Source: Defluviitaleaceae bacterium
GTDB taxonomy: Bacteria; Bacillota; Clostridia; Lachnospirales; WRAX01
Length of the DNA stretch: 36,672 bases
Assembly: GCA_009784575.1 (NCBI GenBank)
Contig: WRBK01000006.1
Location: 1 to 36,672, forward strand
Direction: 5' to 3'
The position numbers and the translations under genes were made by a program. Shown here piece after piece: positions 23,201 to 31,433 of the stretch (position 1 is its first letter; every line of letters starts with the position of its first letter). The notes below the pieces were generated by a model. It was not told where the DNA came from. It saw only the letters and a program-made list of their open reading frames with translations, and made no database searches.

Positions 23201-24507
23201 GTCTTATTCCTCACAATAAAATGTATCGGCGTACCCTTAAAGCCGAAGTTTTGGCGTATTTGGTTTTCAATATATCGTTTATACGAAAAATGCAAAAGCT
23301 CCGAATTATTTACAAAAAGTATGAATGTTGGCGGCTTTATAGATACCTGTGTCATATAGTATATTTTTAACGACACGCCCTTGACCGCAGGCGGCTGATT
23401 CATAGCCATAGCCTCTATTAGCACCTCATTAAGTATGCCTGTTTGTATGCGCAGGGCTGCATTTTGTGCCGCCACTTTTACTTCATCAAACAGATTGTTG
23501 ATACGCTGACCAGTTTGTGCAGAAACAAATAACTTTGATGCATATGGCATATATTTTAGCTCAAAATCTATCTTTTCTTCGTATTTTTTCATGGTTTTGT
23601 TGTCTTTCTCAACGGCATCCCATTTATTTACCACCACAACGGCCGCCTTGCCTTTTTCGTGGGCTATGCCCGCTATTTTGGTATCTTGGTCTGTTATTCC
23701 GTCTTCCGCAGAAATCACCAAAACAGCCACGTCACATCTGTCCACAGCAGACACAGCCCGCACAAGGCTATATCTTTCTATGTTCTCCGTAACTTTGCTT
23801 TTGCGGCGTATGCCTGCTGTATCTATAAACATATATTTCTGCCCATCCTTCTCATAGAAGGTATTCACAGCATCGCGCGTAGTGCCAGCTATATCAGAAA
23901 CGATAAGCCGCTCCTCGCCCAAGATGCGGTTAATAATGGAGGATTTGCCTACATTTGGCTTGCCTACGATTGCAACCTTAATGATTTCATCTTCCTCTTC
24001 CTCCACAACTTCCTCAGGAAAATAGCCACAGATAACATCAAGCATATCACCCAAACCAAGCATATTTGCAGCAGAAACAGGTATGGGCGTGCCAAGCCCA
24101 AGTGAATAGAATTCGTATAGCAAGTCCTCTTGCTTTATGTCATCAAGCTTGTTTACAACAAGCACAATCGGCTTGCCGCTACGGCGCAAAATGTCAGCGG
24201 CATCAAGGTCTCCCTCCACAATGCCCGCCTTGCCATCTACAACAAAAACCACCACATCAGCGGTATCTATAGCAAGAGTGGCTTGGCGCAAAATTTGTTG
24301 CGGAATATACTCGTCACTGCTGGCATCTAACCCGCCTGTATCTATGAGGGTGAACTTATGCTTGAGCCATGAGGTCTCTGCATATAATCTATCACGCGTA
24401 ACGCCTGGTGTATCCTCCACTATAGACATGCGCGTACCTATTATTCGGTTAAATAGTGTGGATTTGCCCACATTAGGGCGACCCACAACTGCTACTATTG
24501 GTTGCAT
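23197..24507 (-). CDS. der: Ribosome-associated GTPase Der (EngA)
   Basis: The 436-residue protein has the tandem GTPase domains unique to Der, needed for maturation of the 50S subunit. The first has GRPNVGKST (8-16), DTPGVTR, DTGG and NKLD. The second has GKPNVGKSS (near 182), DIAGTTRD, DTAG and NKWD. The C-terminal KH-like domain follows (about 355-436). An acidic linker (VVEEEEDE) separates the two G domains. The start is preceded by AAAAGGAG and overlaps the end of the upstream VanW gene by 13 bases. Confidence 0.97.
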   Translation of the reverse strand: MQPIVAVVGRPNVGKSTLFNRIIGTRMSIVEDTPGVTRDRLYAETSWLKHKFTLIDTGGLDASSDEYIPQQILRQATLAIDTADVVVFVVDGKAGIVEGDLDAADILRRSGKPIVLVVNKLDDIKQEDLLYEFYSLGLGTPIPVSAANMLGLGDMLDVICGYFPEEVVEEEEDEIIKVAIVGKPNVGKSSIINRILGEERLIVSDIAGTTRDAVNTFYEKDGQKYMFIDTAGIRRKSKVTENIERYSLVRAVSAVDRCDVAVLVISAEDGITDQDTKIAGIAHEKGKAAVVVVNKWDAVEKDNKTMKKYEEKIDFELKYMPYASKLFVSAQTGQRINNLFDEVKVAAQNAALRIQTGILNEVLIEAMAMNQPPAVKGVSLKIYYMTQVSIKPPTFILFVNNSELLHFSYKRYIENQIRQNFGFKGTPIHFIVRNKT

Positions 24508-25331
24508 ATTTTCTCCTTTTCGGGTAACAATGGTGAATACATCATTATAGCGTGATTCTCTGCCACAAATTCGTCGCCTATCAGCACGCCATTCAAATTA
24601 TAAACCCCTCTACGTATTAGATTATGGCGGGTGTAGCCGCCCCAATATTCCGATTTTATCAAATGTGCTTTTTCATATACCTCATACCTGCAATCAAGTG
24701 GCTTGTCTGACATCCAAGTACCCTTTAGGTGACTTTCCGTAACTTCTAGCTTTAGCTGAAATAATTGTGCAGTATTATTTTTTATCATCAAATCACCATA
24801 GTTATAAAAACATGTTGCGCCGCTACCAAAAGGCTGCGTACGGTCAGCATCTGGAAAAACATCGTAGCCGTGGCGATGACGTTCGACCACTGTTAATGAT
24901 GTATGCAAAGTCGTCCAATATATTAGATTGGAGAGTTGACACAGGCCGCCTCCTATTCCAGATTGCGCCGCTCCGTTTTGTAGCACCATACCTAATAAAT
25001 ACCCTTTGCGGCGTGTGGGTTTACCTATTAATTGCCAGTATGAAAATGTTTCGCCTGGGCGTATAATTACGCTATTTAACTTTGCAACGGCAATACGCAA
25101 GTTTGCTGCCTTATTATATTGCAACTGCATATCTACATCTTTTAGTTTGCGCAGTAATGGGGTTTGGTGGGAAAAATGCTCATTAGTAAGCATATTATCA
25201 TTAGTTTCAGCAAACTTTATACCGCCAAAAGCCCAAACCGCATAACGCTTTAGCCTATAATACAATACCCCCAACTTTAAGCGCAGACGGCTTCTGTTTT
25301 TCGGCTGTTTTGTGCTATTATAAATTTTCAT
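24495..25331 (-). CDS. VanW-family protein, copy 1
   Basis: The 278-residue protein carries the VanW domain (about 80-215): NSVIIRPGETFSYWQLIGKPT, then the Gly-rich and Cys-containing GIGGGLCQLSNLIYWTTLH, then ERHRHGYDVFP and FGSGATCFYNYGDLMIKN. VanW was named from vancomycin-resistance clusters, but its function is unknown and this gene does not indicate resistance. There is no signal peptide; the N terminus is basic. The start overlaps the stop of the preceding paralogue by ATGA, and the end overlaps der, suggesting coupled translation. Confidence 0.87.
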   Translation of the reverse strand: MKIYNSTKQPKNRSRLRLKLGVLYYRLKRYAVWAFGGIKFAETNDNMLTNEHFSHQTPLLRKLKDVDMQLQYNKAANLRIAVAKLNSVIIRPGETFSYWQLIGKPTRRKGYLLGMVLQNGAAQSGIGGGLCQLSNLIYWTTLHTSLTVVERHRHGYDVFPDADRTQPFGSGATCFYNYGDLMIKNNTAQLFQLKLEVTESHLKGTWMSDKPLDCRYEVYEKAHLIKSEYWGGYTRHNLIRRGVYNLNGVLIGDEFVAENHAIMMYSPLLPEKEKICNQ

Positions 25332-26119
25332 AAATCACCGTCAGGAGGGTACATCATTATAGCGTGATTTTCAGCTACAAACTCATCGCCTATTTGAATA
25401 TCTTTCAAATCATATATCCTTCTATGCAAATGATTGTGGCGCGTATAGCCGCCCCAATCCTCTTGTTTTATTTCACTTTGCTTTTCGTATATCTCATATC
25501 TATATTTAGGCAGAGCATCTGATTTCCATGCACCTTTCAGTTGGTTCTCGCCCACTTCTATATGTAGTTGAAACACTTCATCGGTGTTGTTTTCTATCAT
25601 TAAATCCTTGTAGTTATAAAAACATGTGGCATCACTTCCAAAAAGTTTGTTCGGCGTAGTATCGTAGCCGTGGCGATGGCGTTCTTTTACGGTCAGGGGC
25701 GTATGTAATGTCATCCAGTAGATAAAGCCCGAAAGATGGCATAGCCCACCCCCTATCTCACTATCAAAAGCACCTTTTTGTAAAACCACTCCTTCCAGAT
25801 AGCCTTTACGCGCTGTTGGCTTGCCTATTAGCCACCAAAAAGAAAATGCTTCGCTAGGGTATAATGTGACCATATGCACTTTTGTCGCTGTTATATGTAA
25901 ATTTGTGACTTTATTTCGCTCCAAGATAGGGTCAATGCCTATTAGGTGGCGCAATAGTGGTGTTTCATGCACAAAATGTTCATACGAAAGTTCAGTTTCG
26001 CATCGTTTAGCAAATTTTATGCCTCCAGATAACCAAAGAACATGGCGTTTCAGCCTATAGAAAGCTATGCCTAGTTTTAGGCGTATGGGATGCCTACTTT
26101 TTGGCTTAATCATTTTCAT
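25328..26119 (-). CDS. VanW-family protein, copy 2
   Basis: This 263-residue protein is a paralogue of the next gene: both share RLKLG, RLKRH/Y, PTARKGYL or PTRRKGYL, IGGGLCHLS/QLS, ERHRHGYD, ATCFYNY and the C-terminal GDEFVAENHAIMMY. The start at 26119 (MKMIKPKS) is chosen because it aligns with the start of copy 1. The open frame extends upstream to a TTG at 26251, but that part has no counterpart in copy 1 and seems to belong to a different, broken reading frame. Only a modest ribosome binding site lies before 26119, so the start is uncertain. Confidence 0.8.
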   Translation of the reverse strand: MKMIKPKSRHPIRLKLGIAFYRLKRHVLWLSGGIKFAKRCETELSYEHFVHETPLLRHLIGIDPILERNKVTNLHITATKVHMVTLYPSEAFSFWWLIGKPTARKGYLEGVVLQKGAFDSEIGGGLCHLSGFIYWMTLHTPLTVKERHRHGYDTTPNKLFGSDATCFYNYKDLMIENNTDEVFQLHIEVGENQLKGAWKSDALPKYRYEIYEKQSEIKQEDWGGYTRHNHLHRRIYDLKDIQIGDEFVAENHAIMMYPPDGDL

Positions 26120-26357
26120 TGATGCCACTTTACCTGTCACCTCTGTTGTAATAATGCTCTTTATGGTAATAATGTCCTTGCTGCCAGTATATGAATATTT
26201 AACACTTTCACCCTTCTCAAAAAACATCACTGCCGCACATAGAAACGGCAATAATATTCCCCTTATTCACACTATCAAACCTGCGCTGAATTACTCCAAA
26301 ATATTCTGCATTCTGGCGAAGTCTAATAAGTTGATTAAAACTCATTTTCTCAATCAT
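26120..26357 (-). pseudogene. Short open frame(s) upstream of vanW copy 2, apparently split at a T6 run
   Basis: An ATG at 26357, preceded by AAGGGAAGCGG, opens a 46-codon frame (MIEKMSFNQLIRLRQNAEYF onward) that stops at 26217. A second frame begins at the same place and continues into vanW copy 2. The switch lies at six T (minus; 26219-26224). One base fewer would give one continuous frame from 26357 into vanW copy 2. Either a short gene has fused out of frame, or a homopolymer error hides a longer N terminus of the VanW protein. I do not recognise the sequence. Confidence 0.4.
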
Positions 26358-26386
26358 AAAACCGCTTCCCTTTAAGTCTGTAGTGT

Positions 26387-27346
26387 CTATAGACTAAAAT
26401 GATACGGCTTTGACATATCCCTATGCGGAAAAATCATTCCTTTTAGACTATGTAGGTCGTAAATCACAGCCCATTGCAGCACATCATCACTATTGTCTCT
26501 ATAGCAGCCAACATCGCATAGAAGCCTCGATGCCTCATTTACATCAAGCTTTTCGCCTTATCATAGCGCGGATGGGCGCATGTTTCGTGAGCATCGTTGT
26601 AGCCATTATGTGCCATAAAATTTGATGCTATCTTTTCATCAACAACATACATCTCACCATTCCAATACTCTATAATCACAGATTTCCCGCTTTTATCAGC
26701 TATCAGATAATGGCAATATATGTCGCCTGAAAAATATATATTGTGTTTGCGGAAAAAGGCAATGGCTTCGTCCGCCGTTGCCGCCTTATCCAACACCAGC
26801 CTAATCATAGTCGTTGTGTTTAGCGTAATTTTATCAGGGTCGTTTGGCAGCTCTGTTATCGGCGTTTGCAAAATGGCTATTGCCAGACCTTTTTCGTTCA
26901 TGCCGTTAAAAGGCAAATATGGTGCTGCCAATAGCGGTAGCTTGCCCGATATGCCCTTTGGTAGATTTTCTTTACCGTAACCAAAAGCCGTCATATCTAT
27001 CACAGATATTGAGGCATAGCCGTTTTTCGGTTTAGTTTTGAGTACAAGGGACGGACAATATGGAAAATCATAATTTCGTGCGTAATAACATGCCACCATC
27101 TTTGTTTTCTGTTAAAAAGGCAGTGCAGCCAGAATCAGGCGCGCCAATTTCAACCTGCTTGCCTTTCATAAGCCGCTTTGTGACATATTGCAAGATATCG
27201 TCATCACTTTTCGCGCCTTGTTTCAAAAAATCATCAAAGCCGTAGTCGCCATAATATGTCATGGAATATATAGGATAATCATCTCGCTTTTTAAGCGAAA
27301 GCAAGCTACGCAAATAGGTTGATATACATTTTGCTCCCCCTTGCAA
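26387..27346 (-). pseudogene. Linear amide C-N hydrolase (choloylglycine-hydrolase-like), broken by frameshifts
   Basis: Three consecutive frames together encode a protein of the Ntn-type linear amide hydrolase group. Frame one (to 27068) has LKKRDDYPIYSMTYYGDYGFDDF and GCTAFLTENKDGGMLL, with the catalytic-type Cys. Frame two (27099-26539) resumes at ARNYDFPYCPSLVLKTKP and continues through PFNGMNEKGLA and LVLDKAATADEAIAFF. Frame three carries the end, DVLQWAVIYDL and FPHRDMSKPYHFSL, and stops at 26387. The shifts lie near 27083 and 26543. The usual N-terminal signal region is also absent; an ATG at 27329 with GGGGGAG before it soon meets a stop, so a third lesion is possible. Neither main break is in a long base run, which favours real decay. 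It lies directly behind the DUF512 genes. Confidence 0.75.
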
Positions 27347-27349
27347 GTA

Positions 27350-28654
27350 TTACAAGCTTTTCAGCGCGTTTACAAAAGCCCCGCCAGTGGGTATGATTGC
27401 CAAAACCTCTACCCCTAGTTCCTGCGATATTTCATATACCGACATACCATCAGACAGCACATTTTCGCCATAGCGCAGGCAACTGGCAGGCAAAAGCACA
27501 ACGTCACCTAATGTTTTGCCTTTTAGTTGCTCCACAATATCTTGCCCTGTCAGGTAACTAGAATGAGTAATGTTTTTACCGTAAAAGTTATTTTCTATAG
27601 GCATAACATTTACATTAACAAATGGCAGGGTTAGCTTACGCATAAATTCCGCCGTAGCAAGCCCTGTAACTACAGTCACTCTCATGCCAGGGGGTCTCAG
27701 ACCATCTCTGGATGTATATGCAAATTCATCAGAAAATAAAGTCAAAACACCAACGCCATTTTTTATCCTCAAAAACTCTTCATATACCTCAATTGAGGGC
27801 AACTCAACCCCTGCTCTAAGATAAAATTCATCAGATGCATACACAAAATGCGTACCCAGCTCATTTAAGAACCGCAACTGCCAAGCCTCCACTCTCTCAA
27901 CAATTTGCTTGCAATCCTCATCAGTAAAGGGTTCAATATGCGGAAGACCATTTTCCTCACGATGACTCGTCAGACGTGCAGGCACTATGGACAAAGAAAA
28001 CCCGCCGCCATTTACGCCTTTGGGAACCAGTCTGCTCAAATCATGAATCGTCTTTTCCAAATGCTCACCATCATTAATATCCTTACAAAGAACAATCTGC
28101 ATACCCATAGCAACGCCGCCTTTGGCTAGCTTTTTAAGATATTTTAAGGTTTTACCCGCATTACGGTTGCCCATCATTTTTGCACGTAGCTTTTCATCTG
28201 TGGTATGAACAGAGATATTTATGGGGGATATACGATGCTGTAATATGCGGTCTACATCTCTTGAGGTCATATTGGTCATAGATATGTGATTGCCATGCAT
28301 AAAGGATAGGCGATAATCGTCGCCTTTATGATACTCTGCATCGCGCATACCTTTTGGCTTTTGGTCTGCAAAGCAGAAAATGCATTTGTTTTCGCATACG
28401 CGTTCGTCATCCATGATGGTCGATTGAAAGCCAAGCCCCAAATCCTCGTTATTATCCTTTTCTATATCAAATAAAAACTGGTTACCATCTGGCTTTTCTA
28501 TCAGAACATTCATGGTGGTATCGCCTATTGCCAGATAGTAATCAAAGATATCAAAATTGGCCGTACCATTTTTAGCCACTAGCTTGTCCCCTACCTCTAT
28601 ACCAAGCTCCGCACCTATGCTGTATTTGTCTACATTCGTAATCAACCTTTTCAT
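27350..28654 (-). CDS. DUF512-family radical SAM protein, copy 1 (downstream)
   Basis: The 434-residue protein has an N-terminal PDZ-like part (about 1-70, AELGIEVGDKLVAKNG), a radical-SAM-type cluster motif C-x3-C-x2-C (Cys87, Cys91, Cys94 in CENKCIFC) followed by FADQKPKGMR and DDYRLSFMHGNHISMTN, and the C-terminal DUF512 region ending in VEVLAIIPTGGAF. It should bind a 4Fe-4S cluster and SAM; the reaction is unknown. Homologues stand near der in many Clostridia. Its ATG overlaps the stop of its paralogue (ATGA), and AAAGGAGG precedes it. Confidence 0.9.
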   Translation of the reverse strand: MKRLITNVDKYSIGAELGIEVGDKLVAKNGTANFDIFDYYLAIGDTTMNVLIEKPDGNQFLFDIEKDNNEDLGLGFQSTIMDDERVCENKCIFCFADQKPKGMRDAEYHKGDDYRLSFMHGNHISMTNMTSRDVDRILQHRISPINISVHTTDEKLRAKMMGNRNAGKTLKYLKKLAKGGVAMGMQIVLCKDINDGEHLEKTIHDLSRLVPKGVNGGGFSLSIVPARLTSHREENGLPHIEPFTDEDCKQIVERVEAWQLRFLNELGTHFVYASDEFYLRAGVELPSIEVYEEFLRIKNGVGVLTLFSDEFAYTSRDGLRPPGMRVTVVTGLATAEFMRKLTLPFVNVNVMPIENNFYGKNITHSSYLTGQDIVEQLKGKTLGDVVLLPASCLRYGENVLSDGMSVYEISQELGVEVLAIIPTGGAFVNALKSL

Positions 28655-29958
28655 GCAAATCCTCCTTTCAATGCTTCTACAAAATCTGCCCCTGTAGGCT
28701 CTACAACCAAAACCTTTACGTCAAGCTCTCTTGATATGTCATCCACTGTAACATTATCCAAAAGCATATTCGTATCTTTGCGCAAACAATTTTTGGGCAA
28801 AAGCAACACCTCACCCAGCTCTCGTCCTGCTAACTGGGCTATAATATCGCGCCCTGTCAAAAGCCCTGATACGGTAACATTTTCTCCAAAAAAATCATTT
28901 CTTATAGCTTTCACTTCTATGCCTGTAACGGACGAAACCAAATCACGAATGAAGCCATATGCCGACACCCCTGTGACAATTGTAGTTTTAACAGCAACAG
29001 ACCACGAATCACCTTCGCAGGCTTCTTCAAATTCATATTTAAATGATGCTAGCATTCCCACGCCATTTTCTATCTGCAGAAAACCCTCATACGCTTCGTA
29101 TGGTGGCAATGGCACGCCAGCCGTAAGGTAAAATTCGTCTGCTAAAAATACAAATCTTGTGCCTAGCTCTTTTAAAAATCGCTCTTGCCAGCCTTCCACT
29201 TGTGCTATTATGCTTGCACTATCAAAGGCATTTAGGGGACGTAAATACACAAGGCTATTGCCTTCACGATATCTTGTAAGCCCTACGGGTACTACAGAAA
29301 GAGAGAAGCCATCACCGCCCTCTGGTACAAGTTTGCCTAGGTCTTCTATCGTTCTATCCAGATGTTCTTCATCATTTAGCCCTTTACACAGCACCACCTG
29401 CATACCTAAAGAAATCCCGCCTTTTGCTAGCTGTTGCAAATATTTCAAGCTCTTTCCTGCTCGGCGGTTGCCCATAATGTATGAGCGGCGGTTTTTGTCT
29501 GTGGTATGTACAGATACATTTATGGGCGATATACGATGTGTCAAAATACGGTCTACGTCGCGCCCATCTAGGTTAGTTAGCGTAATAAAATTGCCGTGCA
29601 TATGCGAGAGCCTATAGTCATCGTCACAAAAATACAAGCTATCTCTCAATATACCTTTGGGGTTTTGATGAATAAAGCAAAAAACACAATCATTGCGGCA
29701 TATCATGGCTGTATCCATCAAGCCATCTTCAAAGGTAAGTCCCAAGTCTTCATAATCTTCTTTGTCTATTTCTAAAAGCCATTGGTCACCATCTGCCTTT
29801 TCTATCAGCACTTCTATAACAGAATCTGACATAGCCATGTAATAATCAAAAACATCAAAATTTGCAGTGCCGTTTATAGTAACTAGCTTGTCCATGGGCT
29901 CTATACCCACTTCCGCCGCAATGCTGCTTTCATCTACTGCCGTTATTATTCTTTTCAT
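28651..29958 (-). CDS. DUF512-family radical SAM protein, copy 2 (upstream)
   Basis: This 435-residue paralogue of the downstream gene has the same plan: a PDZ-like N terminus (AEVGIEPMDKLVTINGTANFDVFDYY), the cluster motif with Cys87, Cys91 and Cys94 (CRNDCVFC), FIHQNPKGI, DDYRLSHMHGNFITLTN, and the DUF512 C-terminal region. Both copies keep the cysteines, so both look functional. They differ through most of the sequence, so the duplication is not recent. A strong AGGAGG ribosome binding site lies before the ATG. pgeF ends 25 bases upstream, so it is likely part of the rnhB-to-plsY transcript. Confidence 0.9.
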   Translation of the reverse strand: MKRIITAVDESSIAAEVGIEPMDKLVTINGTANFDVFDYYMAMSDSVIEVLIEKADGDQWLLEIDKEDYEDLGLTFEDGLMDTAMICRNDCVFCFIHQNPKGILRDSLYFCDDDYRLSHMHGNFITLTNLDGRDVDRILTHRISPINVSVHTTDKNRRSYIMGNRRAGKSLKYLQQLAKGGISLGMQVVLCKGLNDEEHLDRTIEDLGKLVPEGGDGFSLSVVPVGLTRYREGNSLVYLRPLNAFDSASIIAQVEGWQERFLKELGTRFVFLADEFYLTAGVPLPPYEAYEGFLQIENGVGMLASFKYEFEEACEGDSWSVAVKTTIVTGVSAYGFIRDLVSSVTGIEVKAIRNDFFGENVTVSGLLTGRDIIAQLAGRELGEVLLLPKNCLRKDTNMLLDNVTVDDISRELDVKVLVVEPTGADFVEALKGGFA

Positions 29959-29983
29959 TATTCCTCCTAGGCGGCCTACTCCG

Positions 29984-30772
29984 TTATATCAATTGTATAA
30001 CAGCGGCCAAACTGCCTCTATTGCTTCCATCGCGCCTATGCGAATAGAAGTGTGTTTCATCATCAAATGTACACATACCCGCTATTTCAATATTTTCTTC
30101 TTGTAGTCCTGCCATTATAAAACTCTGGCGGTTTATGCCCCAAAGGTCTATATGGTATTTATTTTTGTTTATCTCACTATTGTACACAAAATCCGCGGAA
30201 AATGGAAGAGATTCTTTAAATTCTTGCACGACCTCTGCTCCAACCTCAAAATTCTTACATGATATGGAAGGACCTATGCCAACCAGAATATCATAAGGAT
30301 TGCATCCATATTCTTCCGTCATTTTCTTTATAGCCTCGCCAGCCATATTATAGGCTGTACCCCGCCAACCAGCGTGACAATTAGCAATAACGCGTTTTAC
30401 GGGGTCGCATAGTAAAAGCGACACGCAGTCCGCATAGTATGTCATTAGCGTTTGTCCTAGGGTATTTGTCACCAAGCCGTCTCCAAATGCATCTATAGGT
30501 GGACTTTCATCAATTTTCATGATAATTGTACTATGTTGCTGATTTAACCTAACAATACTATCAACATCGCATCCTATGGCATCACAAAAAAGCTGATAAT
30601 TTTTCTCTACATTATCTGTGCTATCACCACGGTTTTTGCCCAAGTTCATAGATGCAAAATACCCCTGAGATACGCCACCAATGCGGCTAGAAAAGCCATG
30701 ACGCACAATGCCAGCAGCTTCTATATTCTCAAACACAAAATACACAACGCCGTTTTTTTCAACTTTTTTCAT
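29984..30772 (-). CDS. pgeF: Peptidoglycan editing factor PgeF (YfiH/YlmD, laccase-domain)
   Basis: The 262-residue protein has the CNF1/YfiH-like fold of PgeF, which removes mis-incorporated serine from muropeptide precursors in E. coli; relatives act as purine nucleoside phosphorylases. The metal-site motifs are present: LNQQHST, YYADCVSLLLCD, and NCHAGWRGTAYNMAGEAI, with the final FYSHRRDGSNRGS. Length and spacing are normal. The ATG follows the yraN stop directly, with GGAGAG as ribosome binding site. Confidence 0.92.
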   Translation of the reverse strand: MKKVEKNGVVYFVFENIEAAGIVRHGFSSRIGGVSQGYFASMNLGKNRGDSTDNVEKNYQLFCDAIGCDVDSIVRLNQQHSTIIMKIDESPPIDAFGDGLVTNTLGQTLMTYYADCVSLLLCDPVKRVIANCHAGWRGTAYNMAGEAIKKMTEEYGCNPYDILVGIGPSISCKNFEVGAEVVQEFKESLPFSADFVYNSEINKNKYHIDLWGINRQSFIMAGLQEENIEIAGMCTFDDETHFYSHRRDGSNRGSLAAVIQLI

Positions 30773-31132
30773 CTAACTCTCTCCAAAAGCATTTTCTATA
30801 TGATTTATAGCCATCTGTTCCCGCCCAAATATTTCTATCACATCGAAACGACAATATTCATTACCATTACAGTTTCTTGCTATGTATCCATACGCCGCGG
30901 CTATTATGCTCTTTTGTTTTTTGCGCGAAACAGCCTCCATGGGGCGACCATAATCTAGCTGCTTACGGAATTTTACCTCGACGAAGACTATATATTCGCC
31001 ATTCTTTGCCACAATGTCTATCTCGCCGCCATAAGCTCTATGGTTTCGTGCCAATATGGTATAGCCCTTGCCCTCCAGATAGCCTGCGGCCACAGTTTCG
31101 CCATAATTCCCCGCCGTTTTGCGCCTATCCAT
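30773..31132 (-). CDS. yraN: YraN-family putative endonuclease
   Basis: The 119-residue protein has the YraN pattern of a small PD-(D/E)xK-like fold: GNYGETVAAGYLEGKGYTIL, then GGEIDIVAKNGEYIVFVEVKFRK with the acidic and Lys residues of the putative active site, then GRPMEAVSRKKQKSI. The cellular substrate is unknown; Holliday-junction-resolvase-like nuclease activity is assumed from fold. Neighbourhood with rnhB is standard in bacteria. It overlaps the FlhB-like gene by 8 bases. Confidence 0.9.
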   Translation of the reverse strand: MDRRKTAGNYGETVAAGYLEGKGYTILARNHRAYGGEIDIVAKNGEYIVFVEVKFRKQLDYGRPMEAVSRKKQKSIIAAAYGYIARNCNGNEYCRFDVIEIFGREQMAINHIENAFGES

Positions 31133-31430
31133 TTCTTCTCAAGCCTTCCAATTTATCCAAATCATCTACAAACACAAGAATTTTTGCTACAACTTCATAT
31201 AGCTCTGGCGGTATTTCATCGCCTAGGTCTACTTTCGTTAGCTGTTCAACAAGTGCGGGATTTTCATATAGTGCGACATCAGCATCTACTGCTGTATCCA
31301 TTATCTTTTGTGCCATATGCCCAGTTCCGCGCGCAACAACCTTAGGCGCAACATAGTCTGCTTTATATTGCAGAGCCACCGCCTTTTTTCTAGCTATTTC
31401 TTGGGCTTTGTTTAGAGGCTTATCATTCAT
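31125..31430 (-). CDS. FlhB-like C-terminal domain protein (EscU/YscU/HrcU family)
   Basis: The 101-residue protein matches only the cytoplasmic domain of FlhB, the switch protein of flagellar export, without its membrane part. It starts KAQEIARKKAVALQYKAD, has APKVVARGTGHMAQKIMDTA where FlhB has the NPTH autocleavage segment followed by the rest of the domain, and ends IPPELYEVVAKILVFVDDLDK. The NPTH site itself is replaced by a different sequence, so it should not autocleave. Such free domains occur beside a FliK-like protein in Bacillota, as here, 3 bases after it. The role is unknown; an accessory part in export-substrate control is inferred. Confidence 0.85.
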   Translation of the reverse strand: MNDKPLNKAQEIARKKAVALQYKADYVAPKVVARGTGHMAQKIMDTAVDADVALYENPALVEQLTKVDLGDEIPPELYEVVAKILVFVDDLDKLEGLRRNG

Positions 31431-31433
31431 TCC

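Noticed and set aside
24495-26119. VanW genes as part of a glycopeptide-resistance cluster
   Set aside because: No van ligase, dehydrogenase, VanX/Y or two-component genes are present; the VanW domain alone is common in Clostridia.
26410-26625. 71-residue plus-strand frame
   Set aside because: It lies antisense to the C-terminal part of the amide hydrolase pseudogene, which has family motifs on the minus strand.
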